This document shows, piece after piece, positions 30,460 to 37,891 of a DNA stretch of 42,178 nucleotides. The stretch comes from Bacillota bacterium (GTDB lineage Bacteria > Bacillota > Dethiobacteria > DTU022): assembly GCA_012799185.1 (NCBI GenBank), contig JAAZLS010000079.1:1-42178 (forward strand), in the 5' to 3' direction. Within the stretch, counting starts at the first letter, position 1; every line of letters begins with the position of its first letter. Below the pieces are notes generated by a model. It worked only from the letters and a program-made list of their open reading frames with translations, made no database searches and was not told where the DNA came from. The position numbers and the translations under genes are program-made.

Positions 30460-31660
30460 CCGGCGACAGGAGATAGTGATCAACCCAGATCGAGCGGGTA
30501 GATTCCGCTCGCTGTCGGCTATGCCGATACTGCCGGTGTTATTATTATCCCTGTTGATAACCGTCGGCCTGGCGGTATTGCCGGTTTCGCCGGCAAGGGC
30601 TACCGGTACCGACTATTTTGATCTGCAACATCGGGATGAGCGAACGACCGGCTATTTTTCGATTAAGGATGAGGCTACCGGCCGGGTTATTTTAACCACT
30701 GCGCGGGTATTGCATGAGGGGGACCAATATATTGATAGTGGAAATGAATGTTACCTGGTCACCCGGATTGAGCAGGATACGGCCTGGGCCAGAATTAGGC
30801 GGGGAGAGGAGGGGGGAGAAACCCTGGAGGGGCAGGCCGGGGGTACAGGGACCGCAATCCCGGAGCGGCAAGAAAAGGAAGCGGTTGGCATCTACCATTC
30901 CCATGGGGCCGAATCTTATGTCCCCAGCGATGGTACCGATAGTAATGATACCGGGGGTGGGATAATTGAGGTGGGCCGCTCCTTCCAGGAGGCCCTGCGA
31001 AATAGGGGCATCACGGTAAAACATGTGCAGGAAACCCATGTTCCCCATGATGCGGGGGCCTATAATCGTTCCCGCCGAACGGCGATCAATTTGGTGGAGG
31101 ATAACCTGGATGCAATCTTTGATGTTCACCGGGACGCGGTTCCCGCAGAGGCCTACGACCGGGATATCGATGGACGGGAATTGGTCCAAATTATGATGGT
31201 GATCGGTCGCCAGAATCAGAACATGGGCAACAATAAATCCTTTGCCGAAGGGTTAAAACAGGTGGCCGATTCAAACCATCCGGGTTTAATTAAGGGGATC
31301 CTGCTTGCCCATGGAAACTATAACCAGGATCTTTCGCCCCGCTCCATCCTGCTGGAGGTAGGTGGCCACGAAAATTCGCGGCGCCAGGCCGAGCAGTCAA
31401 TTGCTTTATTTGCTGATGTAGTCGATACCTACCTTTATGCTCAACAGGGCCGGGCTAGGGGGGGCGGTATTGCTTTCCAGGGTACCCTGAAGCTGCTTAT
31501 TGCCCTATTGCTGGCGCTATTTATTTACATGTTAATCTCCGCCGGTAGCTGGAAAGAAATGAAAAGAAAGGTATTCTCTTTTTTCCAGCGCGAATTTGCC
31601 GATTTGGGGCGGGGCTTTAAAGGAAAAATCAAACCGGAAGATGATGAACCGGATTCGTAA
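30434..31660 (+). CDS. spoIIP: Stage II sporulation protein P, form with a C-terminal membrane span
   Basis: The start taken is ATG 30434 (SD GAGGAGGAGG; ATG 30440 is also possible), giving 408 aa. After a basic cytoplasmic head, a span (AMPILPVLLLSLLITVGLAV) leads to the outside. The amidase domain has IYHSHGAESYVPSDG, FDVHRDAVP and LLEVGGHENSRRQAEQ, which hold the zinc and catalytic residues. SpoIIP cleaves peptide stems from glycan during engulfment and works with SpoIID and SpoIIM. Unlike the B. subtilis protein, it ends with a second span (LLIALLLALFIYMLISAGS) and a basic, then acidic tail. YIEGIA follows 19 bp later. Confidence 0.93.
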   Translation: MNMKNRGGSRRQEIVINPDRAGRFRSLSAMPILPVLLLSLLITVGLAVLPVSPARATGTDYFDLQHRDERTTGYFSIKDEATGRVILTTARVLHEGDQYIDSGNECYLVTRIEQDTAWARIRRGEEGGETLEGQAGGTGTAIPERQEKEAVGIYHSHGAESYVPSDGTDSNDTGGGIIEVGRSFQEALRNRGITVKHVQETHVPHDAGAYNRSRRTAINLVEDNLDAIFDVHRDAVPAEAYDRDIDGRELVQIMMVIGRQNQNMGNNKSFAEGLKQVADSNHPGLIKGILLAHGNYNQDLSPRSILLEVGGHENSRRQAEQSIALFADVVDTYLYAQQGRARGGGIAFQGTLKLLIALLLALFIYMLISAGSWKEMKRKVFSFFQREFADLGRGFKGKIKPEDDEPDS

Positions 31661-31679
31661 TAACAGTTAAAGGGTGGAT

Positions 31680-32570
31680 ATGGAAAAATATACTGCCGCT
31701 ACCTCCCTGGGAATCGCCTTCGGAGTAATTACAAGGTATTTGGTTCTACGTTCCGACTACCGTCAGTACCCCGGGTATCCGCATGGCTATATCACTCACC
31801 TCTCCCTGGGCCTGATTGCGGCGGTTTTAGGTGCGCTGGCTATCCCAGCATTAGCTGAGAAGGAATTTACTGCAGTTACCTTCCTATCGCTGGCGGCTAC
31901 CCAGTTTCGGGATGTTCGGGAGATGGAACGTAAAACACTGGCCGGCCTTGATTTAACCAACCTGGTATCCCGCGGGCCTGACTATATCGAGGATATATCC
32001 CGTATTTTTGAAGCCCGCAACTATCTGGTTATGCTTATCGCCCTATTGGTCGGCGGGGTGGCCTACTATACCCATTATGCAATCGCCTTGGTAAGCGGAG
32101 GGTTGGCCCTGATCGGGGCCCGCTATTTAATGCACGGCCGGGTTGTTGGCCAGGTGGCCCAGGTGCGGCCGGGCAAGGTTCATTTTGAAGGACCCAATCT
32201 ATTTGTAGAAGATATTCATATGATGAACCTGGCTCGGGAAGAGGTCCGCCAGCAGGTAAAAAAGAGGGGGCTAGGGGTTATATTGGAACCCTTCGACGAT
32301 GATGCTCGTGCTATCCTGGGAAATAGTGGCCAGCGGATGGCGATTGCCCATGATGCTTCAGTACAGCTGGGGATTTATAAAGATGTCGACACCGCCGAAT
32401 TTACACCGCTTCTAAGGCGGGATCTGGATACGGGGCGGGTGGCGATGATTATTTTACCCCTGGAGATGGATCTGGAATGTCTGCTGCTGGCTATAACCCG
32501 GGTGCCCGTTTTGGAAAGTGCTATCAACCGGCCGTTAAAGTCACGGGCCGGTTACCGGGCAGCCGATTAG
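31680..32570 (+). CDS. YIEGIA family membrane protein
   Basis: The 296-aa protein (ATG 31680, SD AAAGGG; the GTG 31674 is less likely) is named for a YIEGIA motif, which here reads YIEDISRIFEARNYLVM. The N-terminal part has spans at about 8-25, 38-60 and 120-155. The C-terminal half is soluble (VHFEGPNLFVEDIHMMNL, LECLLLAITRVPVLESAIN). YphB of B. subtilis is, from memory, its relative and lies in the same fni-der region. The biochemical role is unknown; sporulation involvement is likely. Its partner subunit is encoded next. Confidence 0.85.
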   Translation: MEKYTAATSLGIAFGVITRYLVLRSDYRQYPGYPHGYITHLSLGLIAAVLGALAIPALAEKEFTAVTFLSLAATQFRDVREMERKTLAGLDLTNLVSRGPDYIEDISRIFEARNYLVMLIALLVGGVAYYTHYAIALVSGGLALIGARYLMHGRVVGQVAQVRPGKVHFEGPNLFVEDIHMMNLAREEVRQQVKKRGLGVILEPFDDDARAILGNSGQRMAIAHDASVQLGIYKDVDTAEFTPLLRRDLDTGRVAMIILPLEMDLECLLLAITRVPVLESAINRPLKSRAGYRAAD

Positions 32571-32600
32571 CGGCGGGGGGGGGAAGGTGGGGTAGGCCGG

Positions 32601-32795
32601 TTGGCAGTTTCAATAAACAAGCTTATTTTGGCGGTAGTTACCTTGAACCATGACCTGGTAAGCGGTGGTGGCGCCCCGGTTTTCCTGGCCGAGGATCAGG
32701 CCGAACTTGATCGGATCTCGACCTACCTCTCCCGGATTACCGGCGGGGTAACCCATGATTTAGAGAATGGCGTCTACATTGTAGTCCGGCATTAA
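32601..32795 (+). CDS. Small capping-complex subunit for YIEGIA
   Basis: This 64-aa protein starts at TTG 32601 and follows YIEGIA by 30 bp. Sequence features are INKLILAVVTLNHDLVSGGG, PVFLAEDQAELDRISTYLSR and a C-terminal GVYIVVRH. It matches the small gene commonly annotated beside YIEGIA as a capping complex subunit. It is soluble and has no known catalytic motif. Its stop codon is directly followed by the ATG of the next gene, so the three genes are translationally linked. The function is not established. Confidence 0.8.
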   Translation: MAVSINKLILAVVTLNHDLVSGGGAPVFLAEDQAELDRISTYLSRITGGVTHDLENGVYIVVRH

Positions 32796-33362
32796 ATGGT
32801 TATACCTTCTGATGGCGATGCACCGGTAAAGTTGGCCCTTAAAACCCTAGGTTCGCTGGACGGTGTGCTTAAAAATCCCGGCAAAAGGCTGTTAATTTTT
32901 CAGTGCTACGGTGGGACCCACTCCTCAGTAACCGCCGCCTCTATCTACCTTAATCTTCTTCCCCGAGATCGGGTACCGACCAACCGGGAGCTGCTCCGGT
33001 TGCCCTATTTTGACCGGGTTAATAATGACGAGGTCGGACCGTTACGTTTTATGGGGCGGGATCGTCATGGCGCCAGTGTCTATATACTAGGCAGCCGGCA
33101 ATGGAGAAAGGAGATCAAAATTTTGCTGCAAGAAATATTGTTGCTATTACCGGTGCCCTCGGCTGGGGTAATCTTAATGGGTTGCCTTACCAGGTTAAAC
33201 TGGCTAGCCCGAATTGGCGGCTTTATCTCCCGCCGGCTGGGCTTAACATCTATCGGACGCCCCCTGGTATGTTACGGGATACGTTTAAACTACCGGCATT
33301 TTATTCGCCATGTTGAGCTGTTGGAGAACCGGCCGGAGCTATTCACCTTAATGTCGAATTGA
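32796..33362 (+). CDS. DUF3189 family protein
   Basis: The 188-aa protein contains IFQCYGGTHSSVTAASIYLN, the defining block of DUF3189. The histidine and cysteine in this block suggest a metal or catalytic site, but no activity is known. Downstream elements are LPYFDRVNNDEVGPLRFMGR and GRPLVCYGIRLNYRHFIRHV (20 residues). An unusual 30 residues precede the core, where most members start at MKIIYHCYGGTHSS. So the true start could be later, although no ATG with an SD is visible. ATG 32796 touches the preceding stop. Confidence 0.85.
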   Translation: MVIPSDGDAPVKLALKTLGSLDGVLKNPGKRLLIFQCYGGTHSSVTAASIYLNLLPRDRVPTNRELLRLPYFDRVNNDEVGPLRFMGRDRHGASVYILGSRQWRKEIKILLQEILLLLPVPSAGVILMGCLTRLNWLARIGGFISRRLGLTSIGRPLVCYGIRLNYRHFIRHVELLENRPELFTLMSN

Positions 33363-33410
33363 CAATTACTCCCCCGCCTAACCTCGTTAACCCGATCCCT
33401 TAGCATCCGG

Positions 33411-33439
33411 TTGCACTAAATTCATGGATCTGGGATAAT
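33411..33439 (+). promoter_or_regulatory. Sigma-A promoter of the DUF512-der operon
   Basis: TTGCAC (33411-33416), 17 bp, GATAAT (33434-33439) fit the vegetative consensus well. It lies 46 bp before the DUF512 start in the 122-bp gap after DUF3189. No terminator is visible in that gap. Confidence 0.65.
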
Positions 33440-33484
33440 TAACGCGGTATACTTTGAGTAATTTTCCCAGGAAAGGGGTTCGGC

Positions 33485-34813
33485 ATGGGTGGGGTTCTAA
33501 TTGGCGGGGTTATCCCCGGCTCCCCGGCTGCGAGAGCCGGGTTTAAAGCTGGAGACCGGTTGTGGAGACTGGGCTGCCAGGCGGAGGGGGATATAATTGA
33601 TTACCGGATCTGGGAGGCTGATGAACAGCTGACCCTATTGGTGCAAACGGGTAACGGACCCCTGCGCCGGAGGGTTATTCGGAAAGCCCATAATGAGCCG
33701 CTGGGGGTACAATTCGATCCTCCGACCATCACCCCCCTCCTCCGTTGCCGCAATCGTTGCCTCTTTTGCTTCATTGACCAAAACCCCAGCGGTCTGCGCA
33801 GTTCCCTCTACCTGAAGGATGACGACTACCGCCTCTCATTTCTTCACGGGAACTATATTACCCTTAATCATCTTACCGCTCGGGAACGGGAGCGTATAAT
33901 AAAACTACAACTATCCCCGCTCTATGTTTCGGTACACTCCACCGATCCGGATATACGCAGCCGGCTCTATCGGAACCGGCAGGCCCGGCGGGGTCTAGAT
34001 AATTTAAAATTTTTGGTCGGGGCCGGGATTAAGATTCATGCCCAAGTAGTACTCTGTCCCGGCTATAATCTTGGTGAGGAACTGTTAAGGACTGTAAAAG
34101 ACTTGGAGAATATGGGGGAGGCGCTCTTAAGTGTAGCGGTGGTCCCGGTGGGGCTAACCGCCCACGGCCGCCCCCCGGCGATACTTCGCCGAATAACCCC
34201 GGCCGAAGCCGCCGAAATTGTAGAGGGGATCCACCGACTGCAATCGGGGTTTTTGAAAAAGCGGGGGAGCCGGTTTGTATTTTTGTCTGATGAAATATAC
34301 TACCGGGCCGGCGCCCCCTACCCGGAGCGGGAGCATTATGAGGGATTTCCGCAGCTAGAAAACGGGGTAGGGATGGCTCGCCTTTTTTTAGATGAACTGC
34401 CGGCGGTGGAAAGCTCACTGCCAGAGGCCTCCCCCCGCCCGCTTAAGATAACCCTGGTTACCGGAATTGAGGCCGCTCATCTTTTAAAACAGCTGATGCG
34501 GCGTCTCACTGCCGTTCGGCAGCTAGAGGCGGGTCTGGCGATTATTGAGAACCGTTTTTTTGGGAAATCGGTGACCGTTGCCGGCCTGCTAACGGGGGAG
34601 GATTTGGAAAAGGGTTTGCAGGATCAGACCGCCGGCGAAGCGGTTTTTATCCCCCAGGAGATGCTTCGGGAGGGCGGCGACCTATTCCTGGACGGTTTAA
34701 CTTGGGGTGAGCTGGAGCAACGCCTGCATACCTCCCTGATTCCGGTCAGGGGGCCCCTACATTTTGCCCGGGAGCTGAAGAGGCTAACCGGGGCCGTCGA
34801 GGGAGGGAATTAA
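33485..34813 (+). CDS. DUF512 protein: PDZ plus radical-SAM-like domain
   Basis: The 442-aa protein starts with a PDZ-like unit (GGVIPGSPAARAGFKAGDRL, 20 residues). A cysteine motif CRNRCLFC (C-x3-C-x2-C, near residue 88) follows, within IDQNPSGLRSSLYLKDDDYR. This has the spacing of a radical SAM [4Fe-4S] site. A DUF512 C-terminal part has FVFLSDEIYYRAGAPYPERE (20 residues). Proteins of this family sit beside der in Clostridia and have no established substrate. der starts right after the stop. The SD is AAAGGGG before ATG 33485. Confidence 0.88.
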   Translation: MGGVLIGGVIPGSPAARAGFKAGDRLWRLGCQAEGDIIDYRIWEADEQLTLLVQTGNGPLRRRVIRKAHNEPLGVQFDPPTITPLLRCRNRCLFCFIDQNPSGLRSSLYLKDDDYRLSFLHGNYITLNHLTARERERIIKLQLSPLYVSVHSTDPDIRSRLYRNRQARRGLDNLKFLVGAGIKIHAQVVLCPGYNLGEELLRTVKDLENMGEALLSVAVVPVGLTAHGRPPAILRRITPAEAAEIVEGIHRLQSGFLKKRGSRFVFLSDEIYYRAGAPYPEREHYEGFPQLENGVGMARLFLDELPAVESSLPEASPRPLKITLVTGIEAAHLLKQLMRRLTAVRQLEAGLAIIENRFFGKSVTVAGLLTGEDLEKGLQDQTAGEAVFIPQEMLREGGDLFLDGLTWGELEQRLHTSLIPVRGPLHFARELKRLTGAVEGGN

Positions 34814-36145
34814 ATGACGGGTAACTTGGTGGCGATTGTTGGTCGTCCCAATGTGGGGAAATCCACTTTATTTAACCGGCTCACCGCCGGGCGCACGGCG
34901 ATCGTGGAAAAGGTACCGGGGATTACCCGGGATCGGCTTTACGGCTTGGTGGAGTGGCGTGACCGGCAATTTACCCTTGTTGATACCGGGGGGATTACCT
35001 TTGAACGGGAGGAGCCGTTGGCCCACCAGGTCCATCGGCAGGCCGAGATGGCGATCGCCGAGGCGGAGATAATTCTGCTTCTCCTTGATGCCCGGGAGGG
35101 GCTTAATCCCCTGGATGAGGAGATAGCCTCTTTTCTACGCCGTAGCGGGAAAGAGATAATACCGGTGGCAAATAAGATCGATACCCAGGATGATCGGCAA
35201 TTAAAGTATATATTTTTTAGCCTGGGGTTGGGGGAGCCTCACCCGATATCCTCCGCCCATGGCCGGGGGATAGGTGATTTGCTGGATGCTATTTATGACC
35301 TGCTTCCGGAGCAGGGGGACCCGATTTATCCCCCCGATTCGATAAAGGTGGCGATAATTGGAAGACCCAATGTGGGCAAGTCTTCCCTGGTTAACACCGT
35401 GCTCGGTGAAGAGCGGGTTATCGTTAGTGAAGAGCCGGGAACAACCCGGGAGGCGGTTGATAGCCGGTTTCAGTATAAGGATCGGGACTATATATTAATT
35501 GATACGGCCGGTGTAAGAAGGAAGAGTCAGGTCAAGGAGAAGGTGGAGTATTACGGCGTGTTGCGCTCCCTGGGCGCGGTAGATCGTTCGGATATTGCCC
35601 TGCTGCTATTGGATGGACCGGAGGGGGTTACCGAGCAGGATGTTAAGCTGGCCGGCTATATTGATCGCGCCGGCAAGGGGCTGGTGCTGGTAGTCAACAA
35701 ATGGGATCTGATCGATCAAAGGGGCGAGACCCGCCGGGAATTAAAGGAGAGGCTTCGCTCCAAAATTGCCTTTGCCGGGTATGCCCCGGTTGCCTTTATC
35801 TCCGCCTTAACTGGGTACCACGTAAAGGAACTCTTCCCTATAATTGACAGGATATGGGGACAGCAGCGAAAACGGTTGCCGACCTCCTGGTTAAACCAGC
35901 TTATTTCCGATGCGGTACTGATGACCCCGCCTCCTACAGTCAAGGGACGGCGATTAAAAATTTATTACGCTACCCAGCCCCGGGTTGCCCCCCCTACCTT
36001 TGTCCTATTTGTTAATGAACCCCGGTTAATGCATTTTTCGTACCTACGCTACCTGGAAAACCGGCTCCGGGAGGGTTTTGAATATTATGGAACGCCGGTT
36101 CGATTTGTTATAAAAAAACGATCAAGGAAAGGAGAATGGTGGTGA
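34814..36145 (+). CDS. der: GTPase Der (EngA), ribosome assembly
   Basis: The 443-aa double GTPase is of normal length. The first G domain has GRPNVGKSTLF, DTGG and NKID. The second has GRPNVGKSSLV, DTAGVRRKSQVKEKVEYYGV and NKWDLID. A C-terminal KH-like domain with LKIYYATQPRVAPPTFVLFV follows. Der is essential for 50S ribosomal subunit maturation. ATG 34814 is directly adjacent to the DUF512 stop. plsY overlaps its last codons. Confidence 0.97.
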   Translation: MTGNLVAIVGRPNVGKSTLFNRLTAGRTAIVEKVPGITRDRLYGLVEWRDRQFTLVDTGGITFEREEPLAHQVHRQAEMAIAEAEIILLLLDAREGLNPLDEEIASFLRRSGKEIIPVANKIDTQDDRQLKYIFFSLGLGEPHPISSAHGRGIGDLLDAIYDLLPEQGDPIYPPDSIKVAIIGRPNVGKSSLVNTVLGEERVIVSEEPGTTREAVDSRFQYKDRDYILIDTAGVRRKSQVKEKVEYYGVLRSLGAVDRSDIALLLLDGPEGVTEQDVKLAGYIDRAGKGLVLVVNKWDLIDQRGETRRELKERLRSKIAFAGYAPVAFISALTGYHVKELFPIIDRIWGQQRKRLPTSWLNQLISDAVLMTPPPTVKGRRLKIYYATQPRVAPPTFVLFVNEPRLMHFSYLRYLENRLREGFEYYGTPVRFVIKKRSRKGEWW

Positions 36146-36771
36146 CCGGTTATCTATCGGTTATTCTTGCTTACCTTTTGGGCTCTATTCCTTTTGGGTA
36201 CCTGGCCGGCCGCCTGCTCCGGCGGGAGGATATCCGCGATTACGGAAGCGGTAATATCGGGGCCACCAACGTGATGCGCCTGCTAGGTCCCGCCACGGCG
36301 CTGCTGGTTCTGGCGCTCGATGTAGGTAAAGGTGCAGCAGCGGTATTGCTGGCCCGCTCTTTAACCGGGCAGGAATACTTTTGGTGGATGGCGGCGTTGG
36401 CGGTATTGGTTGGACACTGTTGGCCCCTTTTTTTAGGTTTTAAAGGTGGGAAAGGCACCGCTACTGGCCTGGGTATTCTACTAGTACTGGTAAAGGCACC
36501 GATTTGGGGAATAATTCTAATTCTGGCTGGAATAGTGATCGCCTTAACCCGCTATGTTTCCCTGGTCTCCATTACGGCAGCGGTCTCATTTCCGATATTG
36601 TTATGGCTGTTTCGCTATGCCCCGGCCTATATTTGTTTTGGGGTAGTTATTGGGGCACTAGTAGTTGTGCGTCACCAGGCCAATATCCGGCGTCTAATAA
36701 ATGGGACCGAATCCCGGTTGGGTCAAAAAGTCGGTATTTTAAGAAATAAGGGAGGGGGTTCTTCTGAGTGA
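36136..36771 (+). CDS. plsY: Acyl-phosphate:glycerol-3-phosphate acyltransferase
   Basis: The 211-aa membrane enzyme has the three PlsY motifs: GSIPFGYLAGR, YGSGNIGATNVMR and GHCWPLFLGFKGGKGTATGL. About five spans are visible. It transfers acyl groups from acyl-phosphate to glycerol-3-phosphate, the first step of phospholipid synthesis. This pairs with gpsA, which makes that substrate and follows at once (the GTG overlaps the plsY stop). The start may be ATG 36136 or GTG 36142; AAAGGAG sits just upstream. Confidence 0.95.
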   Translation: MVVTGYLSVILAYLLGSIPFGYLAGRLLRREDIRDYGSGNIGATNVMRLLGPATALLVLALDVGKGAAAVLLARSLTGQEYFWWMAALAVLVGHCWPLFLGFKGGKGTATGLGILLVLVKAPIWGIILILAGIVIALTRYVSLVSITAAVSFPILLWLFRYAPAYICFGVVIGALVVVRHQANIRRLINGTESRLGQKVGILRNKGGGSSE

Positions 36772-37790
36772 AGGTAGCGGTTATTGGTGCCGGGGGTTGG
36801 GGAACAGCACTGGCTACGGTTCTCTCCGCGAAAGGCTACCAGGTAGATTTATGGGTTAGAAATGTCGAGCTATATAAAACAATTATCCTAAAACGGATTA
36901 ATGAAACTTACCTGCCCGACATTAAATTGCCCGCACTGATTCGTCCTACGCTGGCTCTGGAGGAGGCCCTCTGGGGGAAAAGTCTGATCATCCTAGCGGT
37001 CCCCTCCCATGGGATCCGACAAATTGCTAGGAAGATTGCTGCTTTATTGCCGCGACAAGCCCCAATTGTTAATGTGGCCAAGGGTTTGGAGGATGGTACT
37101 TACCAACGTCTCTCCCAGGTGCTCCAGGAGGAGCTACCGGAGGGGCACCACCGGCGACTAGCTGTTCTCTCCGGGCCCAATCATGCCGAGGAGGTCTCCC
37201 GGGGTTTACCCTCGGCCACGGTAGTTGCCTCTGCCGCCATCGATACGGCCCGGCAGGTGCAAGAGAGGATGATGGCCCCCAACTTGAGGGTATATACCAG
37301 CACCGACTTGGTGGGGGTGGAGTTGGGCGGGGCGCTAAAAAATATTATTGCCCTTGGTGCGGGGATCCTGGATGGATTAGAGATGGGCGACAATATAAAG
37401 GCTGCCCTGGTAACCCGGGGCCTGGTAGAGATAACTCGCCTGGGGGTAGCCCTGGGCGCCCGTCCCGCGACATTTTCCGGGCTCTCCGGGGTAGGTGACC
37501 TGTTTGCAACCTGTGCCAGCCGGCATAGTCGGAACCGCCGGGTAGGTTACAAGTTAGGGCAGGGAATTCCCCTGGAAAAAATCAAGGAGAGAATGCCGAC
37601 CGTAGCCGAGGGTATTATCACTACTCGGGCGGCTTATCAGCTTTCCCGGCAGGTTAAGGTTGAGATGCCGATTACCGAAAAGATTTACCAGGCACTCTAT
37701 CAGGGTAAAGCCCCCCGGGAAGCGGTTCAGGAGTTAATGCTGAGGGAAGCGAAAAAGGAGATGGAAGATATCGGGCCCGGTAACTTCTAG
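36768..37790 (+). CDS. gpsA: Glycerol-3-phosphate dehydrogenase [NAD(P)+]
   Basis: This 340-aa enzyme starts at GTG 36768, overlapping the plsY stop. The Rossmann motif is VIGAGGWGTALATVLSAKGY. NVAKGLEDGTYQRLSQ, SGPNHAEEVSRGLPSATVVA and GALKNIIALGAGILDGLEMG are typical, with the catalytic Lys in the last motif. It reduces dihydroxyacetone phosphate to sn-glycerol-3-phosphate for lipids. Gene order der-plsY-gpsA-spoIVA corresponds to B. subtilis der-gpsA-...-spoIVA with plsY inserted. Confidence 0.96.
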   Translation: MKVAVIGAGGWGTALATVLSAKGYQVDLWVRNVELYKTIILKRINETYLPDIKLPALIRPTLALEEALWGKSLIILAVPSHGIRQIARKIAALLPRQAPIVNVAKGLEDGTYQRLSQVLQEELPEGHHRRLAVLSGPNHAEEVSRGLPSATVVASAAIDTARQVQERMMAPNLRVYTSTDLVGVELGGALKNIIALGAGILDGLEMGDNIKAALVTRGLVEITRLGVALGARPATFSGLSGVGDLFATCASRHSRNRRVGYKLGQGIPLEKIKERMPTVAEGIITTRAAYQLSRQVKVEMPITEKIYQALYQGKAPREAVQELMLREAKKEMEDIGPGNF

Positions 37791-37803
37791 AATACCCTAG
37801 GTA

Positions 37804-37835
37804 ATAATATGCTTGCCTGCACATATATATATAAT
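37804..37835 (+). promoter_or_regulatory. Candidate spoIVA promoter region
   Basis: In the 101-bp gap before spoIVA, TAATATG (37805-37811) and TATATAAT (37828-37835) are 16 bp apart. They resemble sigma-E elements loosely. TATAAT alone could be a sigma-A -10. spoIVA is sigma-E dependent in B. subtilis. The match is weak. Confidence 0.3.
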
Positions 37836-37891
37836 GTTAGATTAGATCTCGATCCTCCCGCAAGGGTGGAAAGGAAAGGAGGGATGAAGCT

